Counted from the first letter of the stretch, positions 16,125 to 27,112 are shown. The stretch: DNA of 64,000 nt from Cyanobacteria bacterium SIG29 (GCA_015152515.1 SUTV01000005.1:62001-126000); one strand, 5' to 3'. The notes: a model not told the origin generated them from the sequence alone. Numbers and translations are program-made.

Positions 16125-17487
16125 GTTTGAAAAACGCAATAGTTTCAATATGATATGTATTTGGAAACATATCTGCAGGTTGAATATATATTGGATAATA
16201 ACCATATTCTGAAAGTAAATTCATATCTCGTGCTAAAGTTGAAACATTACAACTTACATATGCAATGTAATCCTTTGATAATTTAACTAAATTTTTTATT
16301 GATTCAGGCGTACAACCTTTTCTAGGTGGATCAACCAATGAAACATCAAATTTTACACCTTTATTAATTAATTTTTCAAATTCAATTGAAGCATCACCAT
16401 TAATAATTTCAACATTATCAAGATTATTAATTTTTACATTTTCTTGGGCATCATTAGATGCACTTATAACTTCTTCAATACATACAACTTTTTGTGCAAT
16501 ATCGCTCATCCATATACCAAAACTAGATACGCCAGAATATGCGTCTAAAATCATAGGATTTTGAATATGCTCATTAATCAAGCTTTTAACAGTATCAAAA
16601 ATTTTTTCAGCACAATATGGATTAACTTGAAAGAAACTATTTGCACTTATTTTGTATTTTTTATTAGATAATTCATCAAAATAAAAATCATTACCAATAA
16701 TACAATTTGTTTTTTCGCCTAAAATTACATTATTTTTTTTTGTATTAAAATTAGCACAAACACCTGTTATTATTGGGAATTTTTTTATAACAATTTCTGA
16801 TAATGCTTTTAATTCTTTTGAAATTGACAATGAATTAACAACAAATATTAATAAAATAGATTTTTCGTCACTAGATTGACGCAAAATAATATGTCTAAAC
16901 AAACCTATATATTTTTTCTCATCATATGCAGTTATATTAAGCTTTTGAGCCTCATCTTTAATAAATTCTACAATTTCATTAATTATAGGCTTATTCATTG
17001 GACAATATTTTATATTAATAAGTTCATGAGAATTCTTTTTAAAATAACCAGTTAATATTCTTTTTGAAACTTTTGTTTGAGAAACAGGATACTGCACTTT
17101 ACATCTATACTCTTTGTCGTATGGTGACGGGATTATAGGCATAATCTCGTAATCAATTCCAGTAATATTTTTTATTGTTTCTTTAACTATATTTTGTTTT
17201 TGAATCAATTGCTGATTATATGAAATATGTTGCCAGTTACAACTGCCACAAACATTATGCATAGCACAAATTGGTTTTTGTCTATGTTTAGAAGGCTCAA
17301 TAATCTCAACAATTTTCGCTTGAGCATATGATTTATTTAATTTAGTAATTTTTACTTTTAGTTTATCTTCTGGGCAAGAATCTTCAACAAATATAGAAAA
17401 ACCATCAATTTTAGCAAGCCCAGCACCGCCAAAAAGCAATTTTTCGACTTTTACAATATATTCATTATTTAAAATTATTGAGCTCAT
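16108..17487 (-). CDS. rlmD: 23S rRNA (uracil-C5)-methyltransferase, RlmD/RumA family
   Basis: Forms 5-methyluridine in 23S rRNA, or by family kinship in tRNA. The 459-residue protein has an N-terminal TRAM domain (about 5-65). A four-Cys iron-sulfur site follows (CAMHNVCGSCNW plus a later Cys in IKYCPM). The SAM-dependent core has SFFQVNPYCAE, ILDAYSGVSSFGIW, SLVDPPRKGC and the catalytic CNVSTLARD. The start overlaps the end of the TPR-glycosyltransferase gene by 23 bases, so translation is probably coupled. The exact target uridine cannot be told from sequence (RlmD, RlmCD and TrmA-like members are similar). Confidence 0.88.
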   Translation of the reverse strand: MSSIILNNEYIVKVEKLLFGGAGLAKIDGFSIFVEDSCPEDKLKVKITKLNKSYAQAKIVEIIEPSKHRQKPICAMHNVCGSCNWQHISYNQQLIQKQNIVKETIKNITGIDYEIMPIIPSPYDKEYRCKVQYPVSQTKVSKRILTGYFKKNSHELINIKYCPMNKPIINEIVEFIKDEAQKLNITAYDEKKYIGLFRHIILRQSSDEKSILLIFVVNSLSISKELKALSEIVIKKFPIITGVCANFNTKKNNVILGEKTNCIIGNDFYFDELSNKKYKISANSFFQVNPYCAEKIFDTVKSLINEHIQNPMILDAYSGVSSFGIWMSDIAQKVVCIEEVISASNDAQENVKINNLDNVEIINGDASIEFEKLINKGVKFDVSLVDPPRKGCTPESIKNLVKLSKDYIAYVSCNVSTLARDMNLLSEYGYYPIYIQPADMFPNTYHIETIAFFKRKEKL

Positions 17488-19441
17488 TTTTAACTTTTTC
17501 TATAACATCATTCCAAGATAAATTAGATGTTTGTTTAAATATTCTAACACTATCATACCAAGGAGTTGAAAAATCATCATTAAACCAACGCCATTCTGCA
17601 ATATATGGCAATAACAAAAATGTTTTCACTCCTAAAGCACCAGCCATATGAGCAATTGATGAATCAATTGTAATTAATACATCAAGAGATTTTAAAAATT
17701 TTGCAGTATCAGAATAATCATTAATTTTATCTTTTAAATTAATAATATCTGAGCCTTCATCTTGAAAATCAGACAATTGAAAAGAAAATAATTCTACATT
17801 GTCATTTGTCAATTTTATAATCTCAGAATAAGGAATTGAGCGATTTTTAAACACTCGTTTATTACCTTGATAGAAAATACCAACTTTAAGCTTATCAGAT
17901 TTAAGTTCTTTAATATCAGACTTTAAATATGAAGATGGAAATGGAATATTATCAAAATCAATATCCAAAGCATAAGCCAAATTCATAATTGGGATTACAA
18001 TATCATATTCATCAATTTTACTTGTTTTAGAAACAACTTCAATATTAGGGAAATTATCTTTCAATATTTTTACAAGTTCTTTATCTGTCTGTAAAATCAC
18101 TTTATTTGCAACTTTTTCCAATAAGGGCAAATACCTTGCAAACATAATAGTATCGCCTAAACCACAATCGGTATAAACTAAAACAATTTTATTATTCAAA
18201 GAACAATCTTTTGTCCAAATTTTTGAATTAAAAAGACTCTTAAATTTAGAATCTTCACTTCTTTGAATATAAAGTTCCATACCTTTATAAAAGTCTTTTT
18301 CTTGAAGATATAACATTCCCAATGTAGTTGTAGTTTGGATAGATTTATCTTTGATTGATGATAAAATTCTTTTAGCATTTTTCATATCACCCAAATATTT
18401 ATATGCAACTGCAAGACCGTGCAAATAATTAGGATTTTGATTATCCATGTCACAAGCTTTTTGATAATAATCAAGCGCTTCATTATATCTTTGCAAATCC
18501 ATTAAATTTATAGCCATTAAAAAGTTACTTTCTGGACTATTTAATTTTGATAATATTTGCATACTTTTTTCATTACAATATAAATCTTTATATTCTTGAG
18601 CAAGAGCTAAACAAACATTTTCTTCTTGAGAATCAAGTGAAAAGGCTTTTTCTAAATATTTTAAAGCTTCATCTTTATTATCATTTTTATACAAATTAGC
18701 AATATTAACCAAAGTTTCAATATGATTTGGATTTATAACTAAAACATTTTTATAACATTCAATAGCTTTCTCATTTTCACCAATTTTTGAATATAAAACA
18801 CCTTGATTATACGCATATAAATATTGTTGTGGATTTAAAGAAAAAGCTTTTTGCAATTGTCTAATCGATTTTTTATAATCATTATCAGCTTCATACAAAC
18901 CAGACAATAATGAATGAATATCTTCATCATTTGGATTTATAAATTCAGCTTTTTCAGCAATTTTAATTGCCTTTTTTAATTGGTCTGTATCCCTGTATAA
19001 AATAGTCAAATTATACAATACATTATAATTATTAGGATTAATTTTTAGAGCACGTTTATAAGAATCAATTGCCTTATTATATTTTTTTAAATACTTATAT
19101 GATATTCCCATTGAATAAAGAATATCTTCAGATGGCTCTAATTCAAAAGCTTTTTGATAAAAAATAACAGATTTATCTGGTTCACCATTCATATAATAAG
19201 CTTTAGCTAAATTTGTATATAAAAGCGCACTTCCATTTAAAATAACAGCTTTTGATAACAAATCAACTGCTTTTGAAGCATTTCCATTTCCCATACAAAG
19301 CAAAGCATACAAATTAAGGACATTAACATCATCAGGATTAATTTCTAATAATCCTTCATAAATTGTTTGTGCTTCTTTAATATGATTATTTTTATGAAAG
19401 TTATATGCTCTATTAAATAATTGGTTATAGTTATATGTCAT
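17465..19441 (-). CDS. TPR-repeat glycosyltransferase-like protein
   Basis: A 658-residue protein. Residues about 1-400 form some ten tetratricopeptide repeats (patterns such as LNLYALLCMGNGNASKAVDLLSKA). The last 250 residues resemble the heptosyltransferase (GT9) or SPINDLY-like GT-B fold: LVYTDCGLGDTIMFARYLPLL, a VGIFYQGN strand, and the donor-site LDVLITIDSSIAHMAGALGVKTFLLLP followed by WRWFNDD and WY. Such proteins often glycosylate proteins or envelope polymers. It lies between glgA (17 bases) and rlmD (overlapping), on the same strand. No signal peptide, so probably cytoplasmic. Confidence 0.8.
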   Translation of the reverse strand: MTYNYNQLFNRAYNFHKNNHIKEAQTIYEGLLEINPDDVNVLNLYALLCMGNGNASKAVDLLSKAVILNGSALLYTNLAKAYYMNGEPDKSVIFYQKAFELEPSEDILYSMGISYKYLKKYNKAIDSYKRALKINPNNYNVLYNLTILYRDTDQLKKAIKIAEKAEFINPNDEDIHSLLSGLYEADNDYKKSIRQLQKAFSLNPQQYLYAYNQGVLYSKIGENEKAIECYKNVLVINPNHIETLVNIANLYKNDNKDEALKYLEKAFSLDSQEENVCLALAQEYKDLYCNEKSMQILSKLNSPESNFLMAINLMDLQRYNEALDYYQKACDMDNQNPNYLHGLAVAYKYLGDMKNAKRILSSIKDKSIQTTTTLGMLYLQEKDFYKGMELYIQRSEDSKFKSLFNSKIWTKDCSLNNKIVLVYTDCGLGDTIMFARYLPLLEKVANKVILQTDKELVKILKDNFPNIEVVSKTSKIDEYDIVIPIMNLAYALDIDFDNIPFPSSYLKSDIKELKSDKLKVGIFYQGNKRVFKNRSIPYSEIIKLTNDNVELFSFQLSDFQDEGSDIINLKDKINDYSDTAKFLKSLDVLITIDSSIAHMAGALGVKTFLLLPYIAEWRWFNDDFSTPWYDSVRIFKQTSNLSWNDVIEKVKNELNNFK

Positions 19442-19458
19442 ATAACTATGATAAATGA

Positions 19459-22047
19459 TTATTGAACGTCAGGCAATGTTTTTCTATCAATACCTATTTT
19501 ATCAAGATAATCATAAACAGGACCTTGTTTACCTTTTTGAATCCAACTAAAATCTTCAGCTAATGAATCACTTACCATTTTTTTGTATTGTTCTGGGTTA
19601 TTAAAGTAAACTTGTAAGCCTTTTTTCATAGCTTGGTAAAAACCATCTGCATCAAGTGGTTTATTTTTATCAGTTAAAATACCATTTGTTTTACCATCAC
19701 GATTTACAGTATCAACAATACCACCAACTGCACTTCCGATTACAGGAGTTGCAACTGCGAATGCTTCACCTTGAGTTAAACCACAAGGTTCAAAAATACT
19801 TGGTAATAAGAAGAAATCTGATGCAGCTGTTATTGCTGTCATTGGTGCAAAACCATTCGCAAATACAACTCTGTTTGAATCTTCTTTTGATAAATCATCA
19901 GATTTTAATTTCTTTAATCTAGCAGCATGAACGCCACCTTCACCATCAGAACCTGCAATATAGAATATTGGTTTATTTTTACCAGGGAAATCTTGTTCCC
20001 AGTTATCCATTAACATTTTAATTGCATCTGACATTATGCCAATACCTTTTTGAGAAACTAAACGACCTACAGATGCGATTACAGGTGTTTGCGCTAAATT
20101 AGCATAGTCTAATTTTTCTAATTTTGTTTCGCCTTCTGATACAAGTCCATTTCTACCTTTATTTTCTGTAAAAGGAACCATAAATTCGTTATAGAATTTA
20201 ACTTTATTTTGTGTTCTTGCTTCCATTATAGAATTAATATCAGATTGTTTGTTATATGTTTCAAAATCAAGACCAGTTTGATTTTTAATTGTATCTTTCT
20301 TTGCTTCAATAGATAAATTGTTGAAGTCATTACCATTTATGATACCAACTACGCTACCAGCATTAGTTTTTTGAGTTAACGCCCATCTTAATTCACCAGC
20401 TAGTTCTGGGTGTGAATCTGAAATTATTTCTTTTGCATAATTTTGAGATACAGGATGGAAATAATCACTTAAGCATATACCCATATTTAATAAATTTGTA
20501 TGATTTTCATATGAATTTTGAGAATTTAAAATTAAAACATTGTCTAAATTTGCTAAACCTGAATCAGCTATATTTGTTTGAGATGCGTTAGTTCTAGCAT
20601 TAGATACAATGTCGTATGTATAACTGTCAAATAATGTATTTAAAATATTTGATGTAGCTTGTGTTCTTTGAGCGTTATCATTGTTATTTTGTGTTGAACC
20701 TTGATACATTGCATTATGACCAATTGTAATAATATTCATTTCTGATAATTTTTTAGAAGCTTCGTCAGATAATTGACCGTGAGCATTTTCCATTGGAGCT
20801 TTATATCTTGCTAAAGCAGCAATAGGAGAAGCTTGCCAATCATTTAAAACAAATGCATCAGGAGCTTTTACAGAATCAAATGTTTCTCTGTTTTCAATTT
20901 TTAAGCCTTTAACACTGTTTTCATCAACTTTTGCTTTAGCAAACTCATAAACTGCTTTAGAGAAGAAAGCAAATTTTTCAGGTTCTTCAGTTTTATTTGT
21001 TGTTTGATAGATTGTTCCATCGAAATAAGTATCATTTTTAATAAATACTAATTTTTTGCCACCAGCATTAGAAACAAAAACTTCAACATCTTCTGTTTGA
21101 GGTTTTGAACCTTGGAAGCTATCAACTTTAAATGAAGCAGCTTTTTCTAATTCAAACTTTTTACCTTTGTAAGTATAAGTGTACTTACCATTTTCTTGTT
21201 TTAATACTGCACTTCCTTCTCTTTGATACATTGGAATAAATGTAGGGATATCAATACCTAATTTAGACACATTGTTTTGAATTTCAACAGGAACTGAACC
21301 TAAACCACCCTCTTTAATAGGTGCAAATTCTGAAGTTACTGACCACAATGTTGGGTTTTCGCTTGTAATAGGTTTTGCTTTTGGTGCATTATATAAGTAA
21401 TTAGGGGCAGCAGTTTGAATTTGTTTAATAGCTGCTTCATATTTAACAGAATTTCTATTCATAGCATCATTATTTTGTAATAATTGTATGCCATTTAAAT
21501 TTTTTAAATATTTTCTAGATAATGAATTTTGTGATGTAGATAACGCTTGTTCTGATTTATAAACAGCTTCATTAGAACGAGCTTCAACATTTGATACTCT
21601 ATCACCAACTTTTGCTGTAACTTCTTTTTTGTCTGCAGCAGATAATTTACCAGCTTTATAAGTGCCAGTCAAACCACCAATTGCAAGAATTGCAGACCAT
21701 ATTTGAGCATTATCTTTTCTTGATTTGTCAGCTTGTTTTTTTACTGTATCAGCAATTTTTGCTGTTTCAGGAATAACTTCTTTTAATTTTGCAAGATCAT
21801 CACCCAAATTTGAAATTTGTTGTTTTAAGGCTTTGGTATTTTTATTTGCGATTTTATATGTAACAGCTGCAGTTATTGGAATTGTAATAGCGCAAACAGC
21901 AATTGGAGCAACAGTTTTAACAACTTCCATTCTTTTTGCTTTTTTAATTGCTTTATCATCTTGAACTGTAGTTTTAGAATTATTTACAGGAACTACAGGA
22001 GATCCACTTGTTACAGGTGACGAAAAATTTGTAAAAATATTTGTCAT
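19459..22047 (-). CDS. glgA: Glycogen synthase with membrane-anchor-like N-terminal extension
   Basis: A GT5 glycogen/starch synthase that transfers glucose from ADP-glucose. The catalytic part, after about residue 235, shows the KxGGL donor motif (SEFAPIKEGGLGSVPVEI), FVLNDWQASP, PVIASVGRLVSQKG and the C-terminal FLLPSIFEPCGLTQGEAFAVATPVIGS. It is much longer than usual (862 against about 480). It has a 230-residue N-terminal extension with a membrane-like helix at about 43-66 (VKTVAPIAVCAITIPITA), a second hydrophobic patch near 116-131, and Lys/Ala coiled helix. ATG 22047 is chosen because GGGG precedes it at 7 bases. The branching enzyme lies at 4-6 kb. It may attach glycogen synthesis to the membrane. 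Confidence 0.9.
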   Translation of the reverse strand: MTNIFTNFSSPVTSGSPVVPVNNSKTTVQDDKAIKKAKRMEVVKTVAPIAVCAITIPITAAVTYKIANKNTKALKQQISNLGDDLAKLKEVIPETAKIADTVKKQADKSRKDNAQIWSAILAIGGLTGTYKAGKLSAADKKEVTAKVGDRVSNVEARSNEAVYKSEQALSTSQNSLSRKYLKNLNGIQLLQNNDAMNRNSVKYEAAIKQIQTAAPNYLYNAPKAKPITSENPTLWSVTSEFAPIKEGGLGSVPVEIQNNVSKLGIDIPTFIPMYQREGSAVLKQENGKYTYTYKGKKFELEKAASFKVDSFQGSKPQTEDVEVFVSNAGGKKLVFIKNDTYFDGTIYQTTNKTEEPEKFAFFSKAVYEFAKAKVDENSVKGLKIENRETFDSVKAPDAFVLNDWQASPIAALARYKAPMENAHGQLSDEASKKLSEMNIITIGHNAMYQGSTQNNNDNAQRTQATSNILNTLFDSYTYDIVSNARTNASQTNIADSGLANLDNVLILNSQNSYENHTNLLNMGICLSDYFHPVSQNYAKEIISDSHPELAGELRWALTQKTNAGSVVGIINGNDFNNLSIEAKKDTIKNQTGLDFETYNKQSDINSIMEARTQNKVKFYNEFMVPFTENKGRNGLVSEGETKLEKLDYANLAQTPVIASVGRLVSQKGIGIMSDAIKMLMDNWEQDFPGKNKPIFYIAGSDGEGGVHAARLKKLKSDDLSKEDSNRVVFANGFAPMTAITAASDFFLLPSIFEPCGLTQGEAFAVATPVIGSAVGGIVDTVNRDGKTNGILTDKNKPLDADGFYQAMKKGLQVYFNNPEQYKKMVSDSLAEDFSWIQKGKQGPVYDYLDKIGIDRKTLPDVQ

Positions 22048-22073
22048 ACCAAACCCCTTATTAGAACACACTT

Positions 22074-22109
22074 AAAAAAAGAGGCTAAATATTCATAAAT
22101 GCTCTTTTT
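22074..22109 (-). terminator. Probable terminator between the radical SAM gene and glgA
   Basis: On the minus strand AAAAAGAGC pairs with GCCTCTTTTT (one bulge), and a T-run follows. It would make glgA a separate transcription unit. Confidence 0.5.
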
Positions 22110-22141
22110 AGGGGGATTATTACAAAATTGTTACATTGTTT

Positions 22142-23158
22142 TTAATAAATAAATTCAATATCTATTTGACTATCTTTATACTTTAAATTAAATCTTTTTA
22201 TTAAATCTTCAATATGAGCACTTACATAGAATTCTAATTTTATAAGTTTGCAAATAAAAATATAAAATCTAGTCAAATTTATCACTTTTAACATTGTTTT
22301 TTTATCATTTTCATTTTCGCAAATCCAATGCATATCAACATTTAAAATTGTACTTTTAATTTTATATTGTTTTGATTTTAATAAAAATTTTAAAATTTGA
22401 ATTTTAGAATCATTAACAGATGGAACAATAATAAATTTCAATTTTAAAGCAGATAAATTTTCTTGATTTAAAACACTTTGATACTTTTTAATATTAGCCC
22501 AGAGTTGAGTCCATAAATCTTTCTGTTTGATTTTTTTAAATGTTTTTCTATCACCTGAATCAATTGAAGTAATTAAGGTAATATAACCATTTTTTAAACC
22601 ATTCAATATACCATTAGAAAAAATTGTACAGTTTGAATTTATATTTATATTTGAAATATTAGCATCAATAAACAAATTTAAAATTTCATTAAAATGTTTA
22701 TCTAAAGTTGATTCACCACCTGCAAAATCAATTTTAGTATCTTTATCAATTAAATTTTTATCAAGCATATCTTTAAAAACAGGAAGCAAATCATATTCTT
22801 TTGTATTGTCTAAAATATAATTATTATTATGATTTTTACAATAAATACATTGTAGATTGCATTTTACCCAAGTATTTAAAAGAATATAATTAAATCTTTT
22901 TTTAAAATTTTTCCAATTATCTTCTCTAATCCATGTACAATTTTTACAAGCTTCAAGAGAACCACCTTGCTTCATTAATTGAATATGTTCCTCTTTTTTA
23001 CTAAAGAATAAATCCCAATCAATTAATTCACCATTATAATTTTCATACAAAAGTGGTTGACCGCCATCTGGAGTGACCATTGAACAATAAGAAATTTTAT
23101 TTAAATGATTAAAAAATAATTCACCTTCTATAGAGTGACAACTTCTGTATCTACACAT
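22142..23158 (-). CDS. Radical SAM protein with N-terminal Cys-rich module
   Basis: A 338-residue member of the family repeated three times at 55.9-58.9 kb. The N-terminus shows the shared RSCHSIEG...SYCSM, then GG-x-x-L-x-YENY-x-G-x-LIDW and a CKNC pair, four or five Cys in the first 80 residues. These could hold an auxiliary iron-sulfur cluster. The core site is CNLQCIYC (Cx3Cx2C), followed by DFAGGEST (SAM-contact strand), ITSIDSG and IVPSVNDSK. There is no C-terminal SPASM domain. It is divergent from msbA, with 93 bases between. The substrate is unknown. It is more divergent from the three tandem copies than they are among themselves. Confidence 0.85.
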   Translation of the reverse strand: MCRYRSCHSIEGELFFNHLNKISYCSMVTPDGGQPLLYENYNGELIDWDLFFSKKEEHIQLMKQGGSLEACKNCTWIREDNWKNFKKRFNYILLNTWVKCNLQCIYCKNHNNNYILDNTKEYDLLPVFKDMLDKNLIDKDTKIDFAGGESTLDKHFNEILNLFIDANISNININSNCTIFSNGILNGLKNGYITLITSIDSGDRKTFKKIKQKDLWTQLWANIKKYQSVLNQENLSALKLKFIIVPSVNDSKIQILKFLLKSKQYKIKSTILNVDMHWICENENDKKTMLKVINLTRFYIFICKLIKLEFYVSAHIEDLIKRFNLKYKDSQIDIEFIY

Positions 23159-23251
23159 ATTTTCTCTATTAACTTATGTATCAAAACAAGACTATAATTC
23201 AATTTCATTATACAATATAACTATAAATATAGATAGTTATAGTAGGTATAT

Positions 23252-25054
23252 ATGAAATTAAAAGACTCACAAGCATTAACCTCGTTTGATTATGGATGGT
23301 TATTAAAACGCATTTTTCCTTATATAAAGCCATTTTTAGGCAGAGTAATTTTAGGTTTTTTAGTAGCAATACCCGTAGGTTTATTAGATGGTGTTGTTTC
23401 TTTTTCACTTAAACCATACATGGACTATGTAGTAGGAAAACAAAATCTTGTATTATTCGGTTTTGAAATACCATATATGTTATTAGCATATTGTATGCCT
23501 TTTGCAATTGTGGCTTTTGCAGGGCTACAAGGGGTTTTAAGATACTTAAACACTTACTTGACTGATTGGACAAGTATGAAGATTACAAACGCTGTTAAAA
23601 TTGATTTATTTAAACGACTTGTTTATATGGATACATCATTCTTTGATGAAAATTCATCTGGAATTATATTAAATAGATATTTATCTGATCCAGATACTGC
23701 GTCAAGAGGTATTGTAGATAATATTACAACATTAATTATTAGTATATTTGGTGCAGTATCCCTTGTAATTGTTATGTTATATAGTTCTTGGAAATTAGCT
23801 TTAGTTGGTGTTATAGTGCTTGCTGGAGCTTTTGTGCCAGTATTATTTATAAGAAAAAAAATAAAATCAGTTTCAAACAAAAATATCGTTATTAACGGCG
23901 ATATTATGACAACAATGAATGAAACATATTCAGGAAATAAAGTTGTAACTGCATATAACTTACAAGAAAGACAAAATAGCCATTTCCAAAAAGGCATATT
24001 TAAAAGCTTTGATGTTTCAATTTCATTAACAAAACGTGTTGGTTGGATGTCACCAATTATGTATATAATTGCATCTTGCGGGATTGCATTTGTTTTATTC
24101 TATGGAACAAAATTAATTTATGATGGTCAAATGACAGCTGGTGGTTTTGCATCATTTGTTACATCACTTTTATTATTGTATAAGCCAGTAAAAACTCTTG
24201 GTAGAACTTTATCTCATATCCAAACAATATTTGTATCATTAGGAAGAGTTTTTGAATTATTTGATTATGTTCCAATTATTAATGACAAAAAAGAAACAAC
24301 TTCTATTCAAGAACTTCAACAAGGAATTCAATTTGAAAATGTTAATTTTGAATATGTAAAAGATACTCCAGTATTAAAAAATATCAATCTAACAGTTAAA
24401 AAAGGTGAAACTCTTGCTTTAGTTGGAAATTCAGGTGGTGGCAAGTCAACAATAGTTAATTTAATACCAAGATTTTATGATGTAATTTCAGGTACAATTA
24501 AATTTGACAATATTGATATACGAAATTTCAAACTAAATGAACTAAGAAATTCAATTTCATTCGTTTTCCAAGATAATTTCTTATTTTCTGGCACAATTAG
24601 AGAAAATATATTACTTGGAAAACCTAATGCAACAGAAGAAGAGCTTGCAAAAGCTGTAACATCATCACATTTAGATGATGTAATAGCTTCATTACCTGAT
24701 GGTTTAGATACTATTTTAGGAGAAAGAGGATTAACATTATCTGGTGGTCAAAGACAACGCGTTGCAATAGCAAGAGCAATGATTAAAAACTCACCAATTA
24801 TCATTTTAGATGAAGCAACATCAGCTTTAGATAATGAATCTGAAGCAATAGTTCAACAAGCATTAGATAACCTAATTAAAAACAAAACAGTATTTGTTAT
24901 AGCACATAGACTTTCAACAATCAAAAATGCTGATAGAATTGCTGTAATGAATAATGGAGAATTGGTTGAACTTGGAACTCACGACGAACTAATTAAAATA
25001 AATGATGGACAATATAAACACTTATACGAAATGCAATTTAAAGGAAAAGAATAA
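23252..25054 (+). CDS. msbA: MsbA-like lipid flippase ABC transporter
   Basis: A 600-residue half-transporter fusing a six-helix ABC membrane domain (about 20-330) to an ATPase. Walker A is GNSGGGKST, the Q-loop region is [11 protein letters not shown], the signature is [14 protein letters not shown], Walker B is [12 protein letters not shown] and the switch is AHRLS. This organisation fits MsbA/LpxO-type export of lipid A or other lipid-linked glycans across the inner membrane. It is followed directly (1 base) by the UDP-xylose synthase gene and then an outer-membrane barrel, so it heads an envelope operon. A drug-exporter role is possible but the context favours lipid or glycan transport. 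Confidence 0.85.
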   Translation: MKLKDSQALTSFDYGWLLKRIFPYIKPFLGRVILGFLVAIPVGLLDGVVSFSLKPYMDYVVGKQNLVLFGFEIPYMLLAYCMPFAIVAFAGLQGVLRYLNTYLTDWTSMKITNAVKIDLFKRLVYMDTSFFDENSSGIILNRYLSDPDTASRGIVDNITTLIISIFGAVSLVIVMLYSSWKLALVGVIVLAGAFVPVLFIRKKIKSVSNKNIVINGDIMTTMNETYSGNKVVTAYNLQERQNSHFQKGIFKSFDVSISLTKRVGWMSPIMYIIASCGIAFVLFYGTKLIYDGQMTAGGFASFVTSLLLLYKPVKTLGRTLSHIQTIFVSLGRVFELFDYVPIINDKKETTSIQELQQGIQFENVNFEYVKDTPVLKNINLTVKKGETLALVGNSGGGKSTIVNLIPRFYDVISGTIKFDNIDIRNFKLNELRNSISFVFQDNFLFSGTIRENILLGKPNATEEELAKAVTSSHLDDVIASLPDGLDTILGERGLTLSGGQRQRVAIARAMIKNSPIIILDEATSALDNESEAIVQQALDNLIKNKTVFVIAHRLSTIKNADRIAVMNNGELVELGTHDELIKINDGQYKHLYEMQFKGKE

Positions 25055-25055
25055 A

Positions 25056-25991
25056 ATGAAACGTATTTTAATTACAGGTGGAGCTGGTTTTATTGGTTCA
25101 CATCTATCAGAAAGATTATTAAATGATGGAAATGATGTTATTTGTTTAGATAACTTCTTTACAGGGTCTAAAAATAACATACGACATTTAATAGGTAATA
25201 ATCGTTTTGAATTAGTAAGACACGACATTATTTTAGAATATTTAGCAGAAGTTGACCAAATTTATAATTTAGCTTGTCCAGCTTCTCCAATACATTATCA
25301 ATATAACCCAATTAAAACTATGAAAACATCTGTAATGGGCATAATAAATATGTTAGGTTTGGCAAAAAGATGTAAAGCTAGGATATTACAAGCAAGTACA
25401 AGTGAAGTTTATGGAGACCCTCATATTCATCCACAAGTTGAAAGCTATTGGGGTAATGTAAACCCTATTGGAATAAGAAGTTGCTACGATGAAGGTAAAA
25501 GAGCAGCAGAAACTCTTATGATGGACTACCATAGACAAAATAATGTTGATATAAGAATAGCTAGAATATTTAATACATACGGCCCTAGAATGGCCATAAA
25601 TGACGGAAGAGTTGTTTCTAATTTTATTATACAAGCACTTAAAAATGAACCAATAACAGTATATGGCGAAGGTTCTCAAACAAGAGCTTTTTGCTATGTT
25701 TCTGACTTAGTAGAAGCATTAATTCGATTTATGAATAATGAAGAAAACTTTATAGGACCAGTTAATTTAGGAAACCCTCACGAATTTACAATATTAGAAT
25801 TTGCAAAATTAATTATAAAATTAACAAATTCAAATTCTGAAATTATATTTAAAGAGCTTCCAAAAGATGACCCTATTCAAAGAGAACCTGATATATCTCT
25901 TGCTAAAGAAAAGCTTAATTGGACTCCATCAATTTCAGTTGAAGAAGGCTTAATGAAAACAATTGAATATTTTGAAAAAGTACTTAATTAA
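25056..25991 (+). CDS. uxs: UDP-glucuronate decarboxylase (UDP-xylose synthase)
   Basis: Converts UDP-glucuronate to UDP-xylose through a NAD-bound 4-keto intermediate. The 311-residue protein is an extended SDR. NAD motif [10 protein letters not shown] and the Asp of ICLDNFFTG (selecting NAD) are present, as are [11 protein letters not shown] and [13 protein letters not shown] with the catalytic Tyr and Lys (YxxxK). The family tail [20 protein letters not shown] follows. The start at 25056, one base after the msbA stop, matches the family N-terminus MKRILITGG. The product probably feeds surface glycan synthesis. The gene overlaps the porin gene start by one base. Confidence 0.92.
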   Translation: MKRILITGGAGFIGSHLSERLLNDGNDVICLDNFFTGSKNNIRHLIGNNRFELVRHDIILEYLAEVDQIYNLACPASPIHYQYNPIKTMKTSVMGIINMLGLAKRCKARILQASTSEVYGDPHIHPQVESYWGNVNPIGIRSCYDEGKRAAETLMMDYHRQNNVDIRIARIFNTYGPRMAINDGRVVSNFIIQALKNEPITVYGEGSQTRAFCYVSDLVEALIRFMNNEENFIGPVNLGNPHEFTILEFAKLIIKLTNSNSEIIFKELPKDDPIQREPDISLAKEKLNWTPSISVEEGLMKTIEYFEKVLN

Positions 25992-27100
25992 TGAAAAAAA
26001 TTTTAACTTTAATTTTAATAATTTTATTTAGTTTAAATTATTCTTATGCAGTTGAAGAAATACACCTAGAAAAAGAAAAGAATACTTTTGACTTTATTGC
26101 TGATGTATATTATGGAAAAGTTGAAAATATAAATCCAGCAATCAAATTATTTACTCGAAAAGGACTTCAATTTGAAAATTCATATATTAATTCAGTAAAA
26201 GCGACATTTTTCTATGATGGACAATTAAATTTTTTAATACCTGAAAATGGAAGCATTAGCACAAAACACGATTTTTCTGTAATAGAACCTATGATTAATA
26301 CAAAATTCAATGAAAATAAGTCAGAATTTGAATTTAGCTATAACATTGTACGCGAAGTTGATGGTCATCCAAATGGATTTACTAGAAGAATATCTAATTT
26401 ATATTTCTTACACAAATTAAATGAAAATCAATCTATATTACTAGGTCAAGGCGACAGAGTACCAACGAACTACAACGGAAGCATTTCAACATGGAGACAA
26501 GAATTTGTTTTAAGATCTATGTTAGGTAGAACATTCGGAGATGCAAGATCAGTTGGTATTAGAAATCTAGCAAATTATAAATATGTTGAATATGATATTG
26601 GCTTATATGATAGTACAAGATATATGAAAGATTTTGGTAGAGGTTTAGACTTTACTGGTTATGTTATGTTCAAACCACTTGCAAACTTTGAGGATAAAAT
26701 AGGAACACTCAAATTAGGTTCAAGCTATAATTATGGCGAATATAATACATCATATTCTCAATATTCCTTCTTTTTAGGATATGACTACAATAAAGTGCAT
26801 TTTAAATCTGAATACGCAAATGCAGATGGATATAACACAAAAGTTACCTTTAATGATAAAGCAGATGGCTTTTATACTACATTAGGCTACGATATAACTC
26901 CAAAATTAACGATTATTGGAAGATATGATTATATGAATCCTAACAAAAAAATATATAATGATAATCAGCAAGAATTTACTGCTGGAATTATATATAAAAT
27001 GTTTAAGAATATGAAATTTTTTATTAACTATGTACACAGAGATTTTGAAAATAAACCAGACTCTAATATGATTTTATTTGCTACTAGGTTCATTATTTAG
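25991..27100 (+). CDS. Outer-membrane porin-like beta-barrel protein
   Basis: A 369-residue exported protein with signal peptide [20 protein letters not shown]. The mature part is dominated by alternating hydrophobic/polar strands with aromatic girdles (FFLGYDYNKVHFKSEYANADGY, GFYTTLGYDITPKLTIIGRYDYM) and ends in ILFATRFII, a terminal strand suited to BAM recognition though closing with Ile rather than Phe. This fits a phosphate-selective or general porin-like barrel of about 16 strands. It starts at the last base of uxs and precedes a TPR gene, so it belongs to the envelope operon. Ligand unknown. Confidence 0.7.
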   Translation: MKKILTLILIILFSLNYSYAVEEIHLEKEKNTFDFIADVYYGKVENINPAIKLFTRKGLQFENSYINSVKATFFYDGQLNFLIPENGSISTKHDFSVIEPMINTKFNENKSEFEFSYNIVREVDGHPNGFTRRISNLYFLHKLNENQSILLGQGDRVPTNYNGSISTWRQEFVLRSMLGRTFGDARSVGIRNLANYKYVEYDIGLYDSTRYMKDFGRGLDFTGYVMFKPLANFEDKIGTLKLGSSYNYGEYNTSYSQYSFFLGYDYNKVHFKSEYANADGYNTKVTFNDKADGFYTTLGYDITPKLTIIGRYDYMNPNKKIYNDNQQEFTAGIIYKMFKNMKFFINYVHRDFENKPDSNMILFATRFII

Positions 27101-27112
27101 TATAATTAAACC

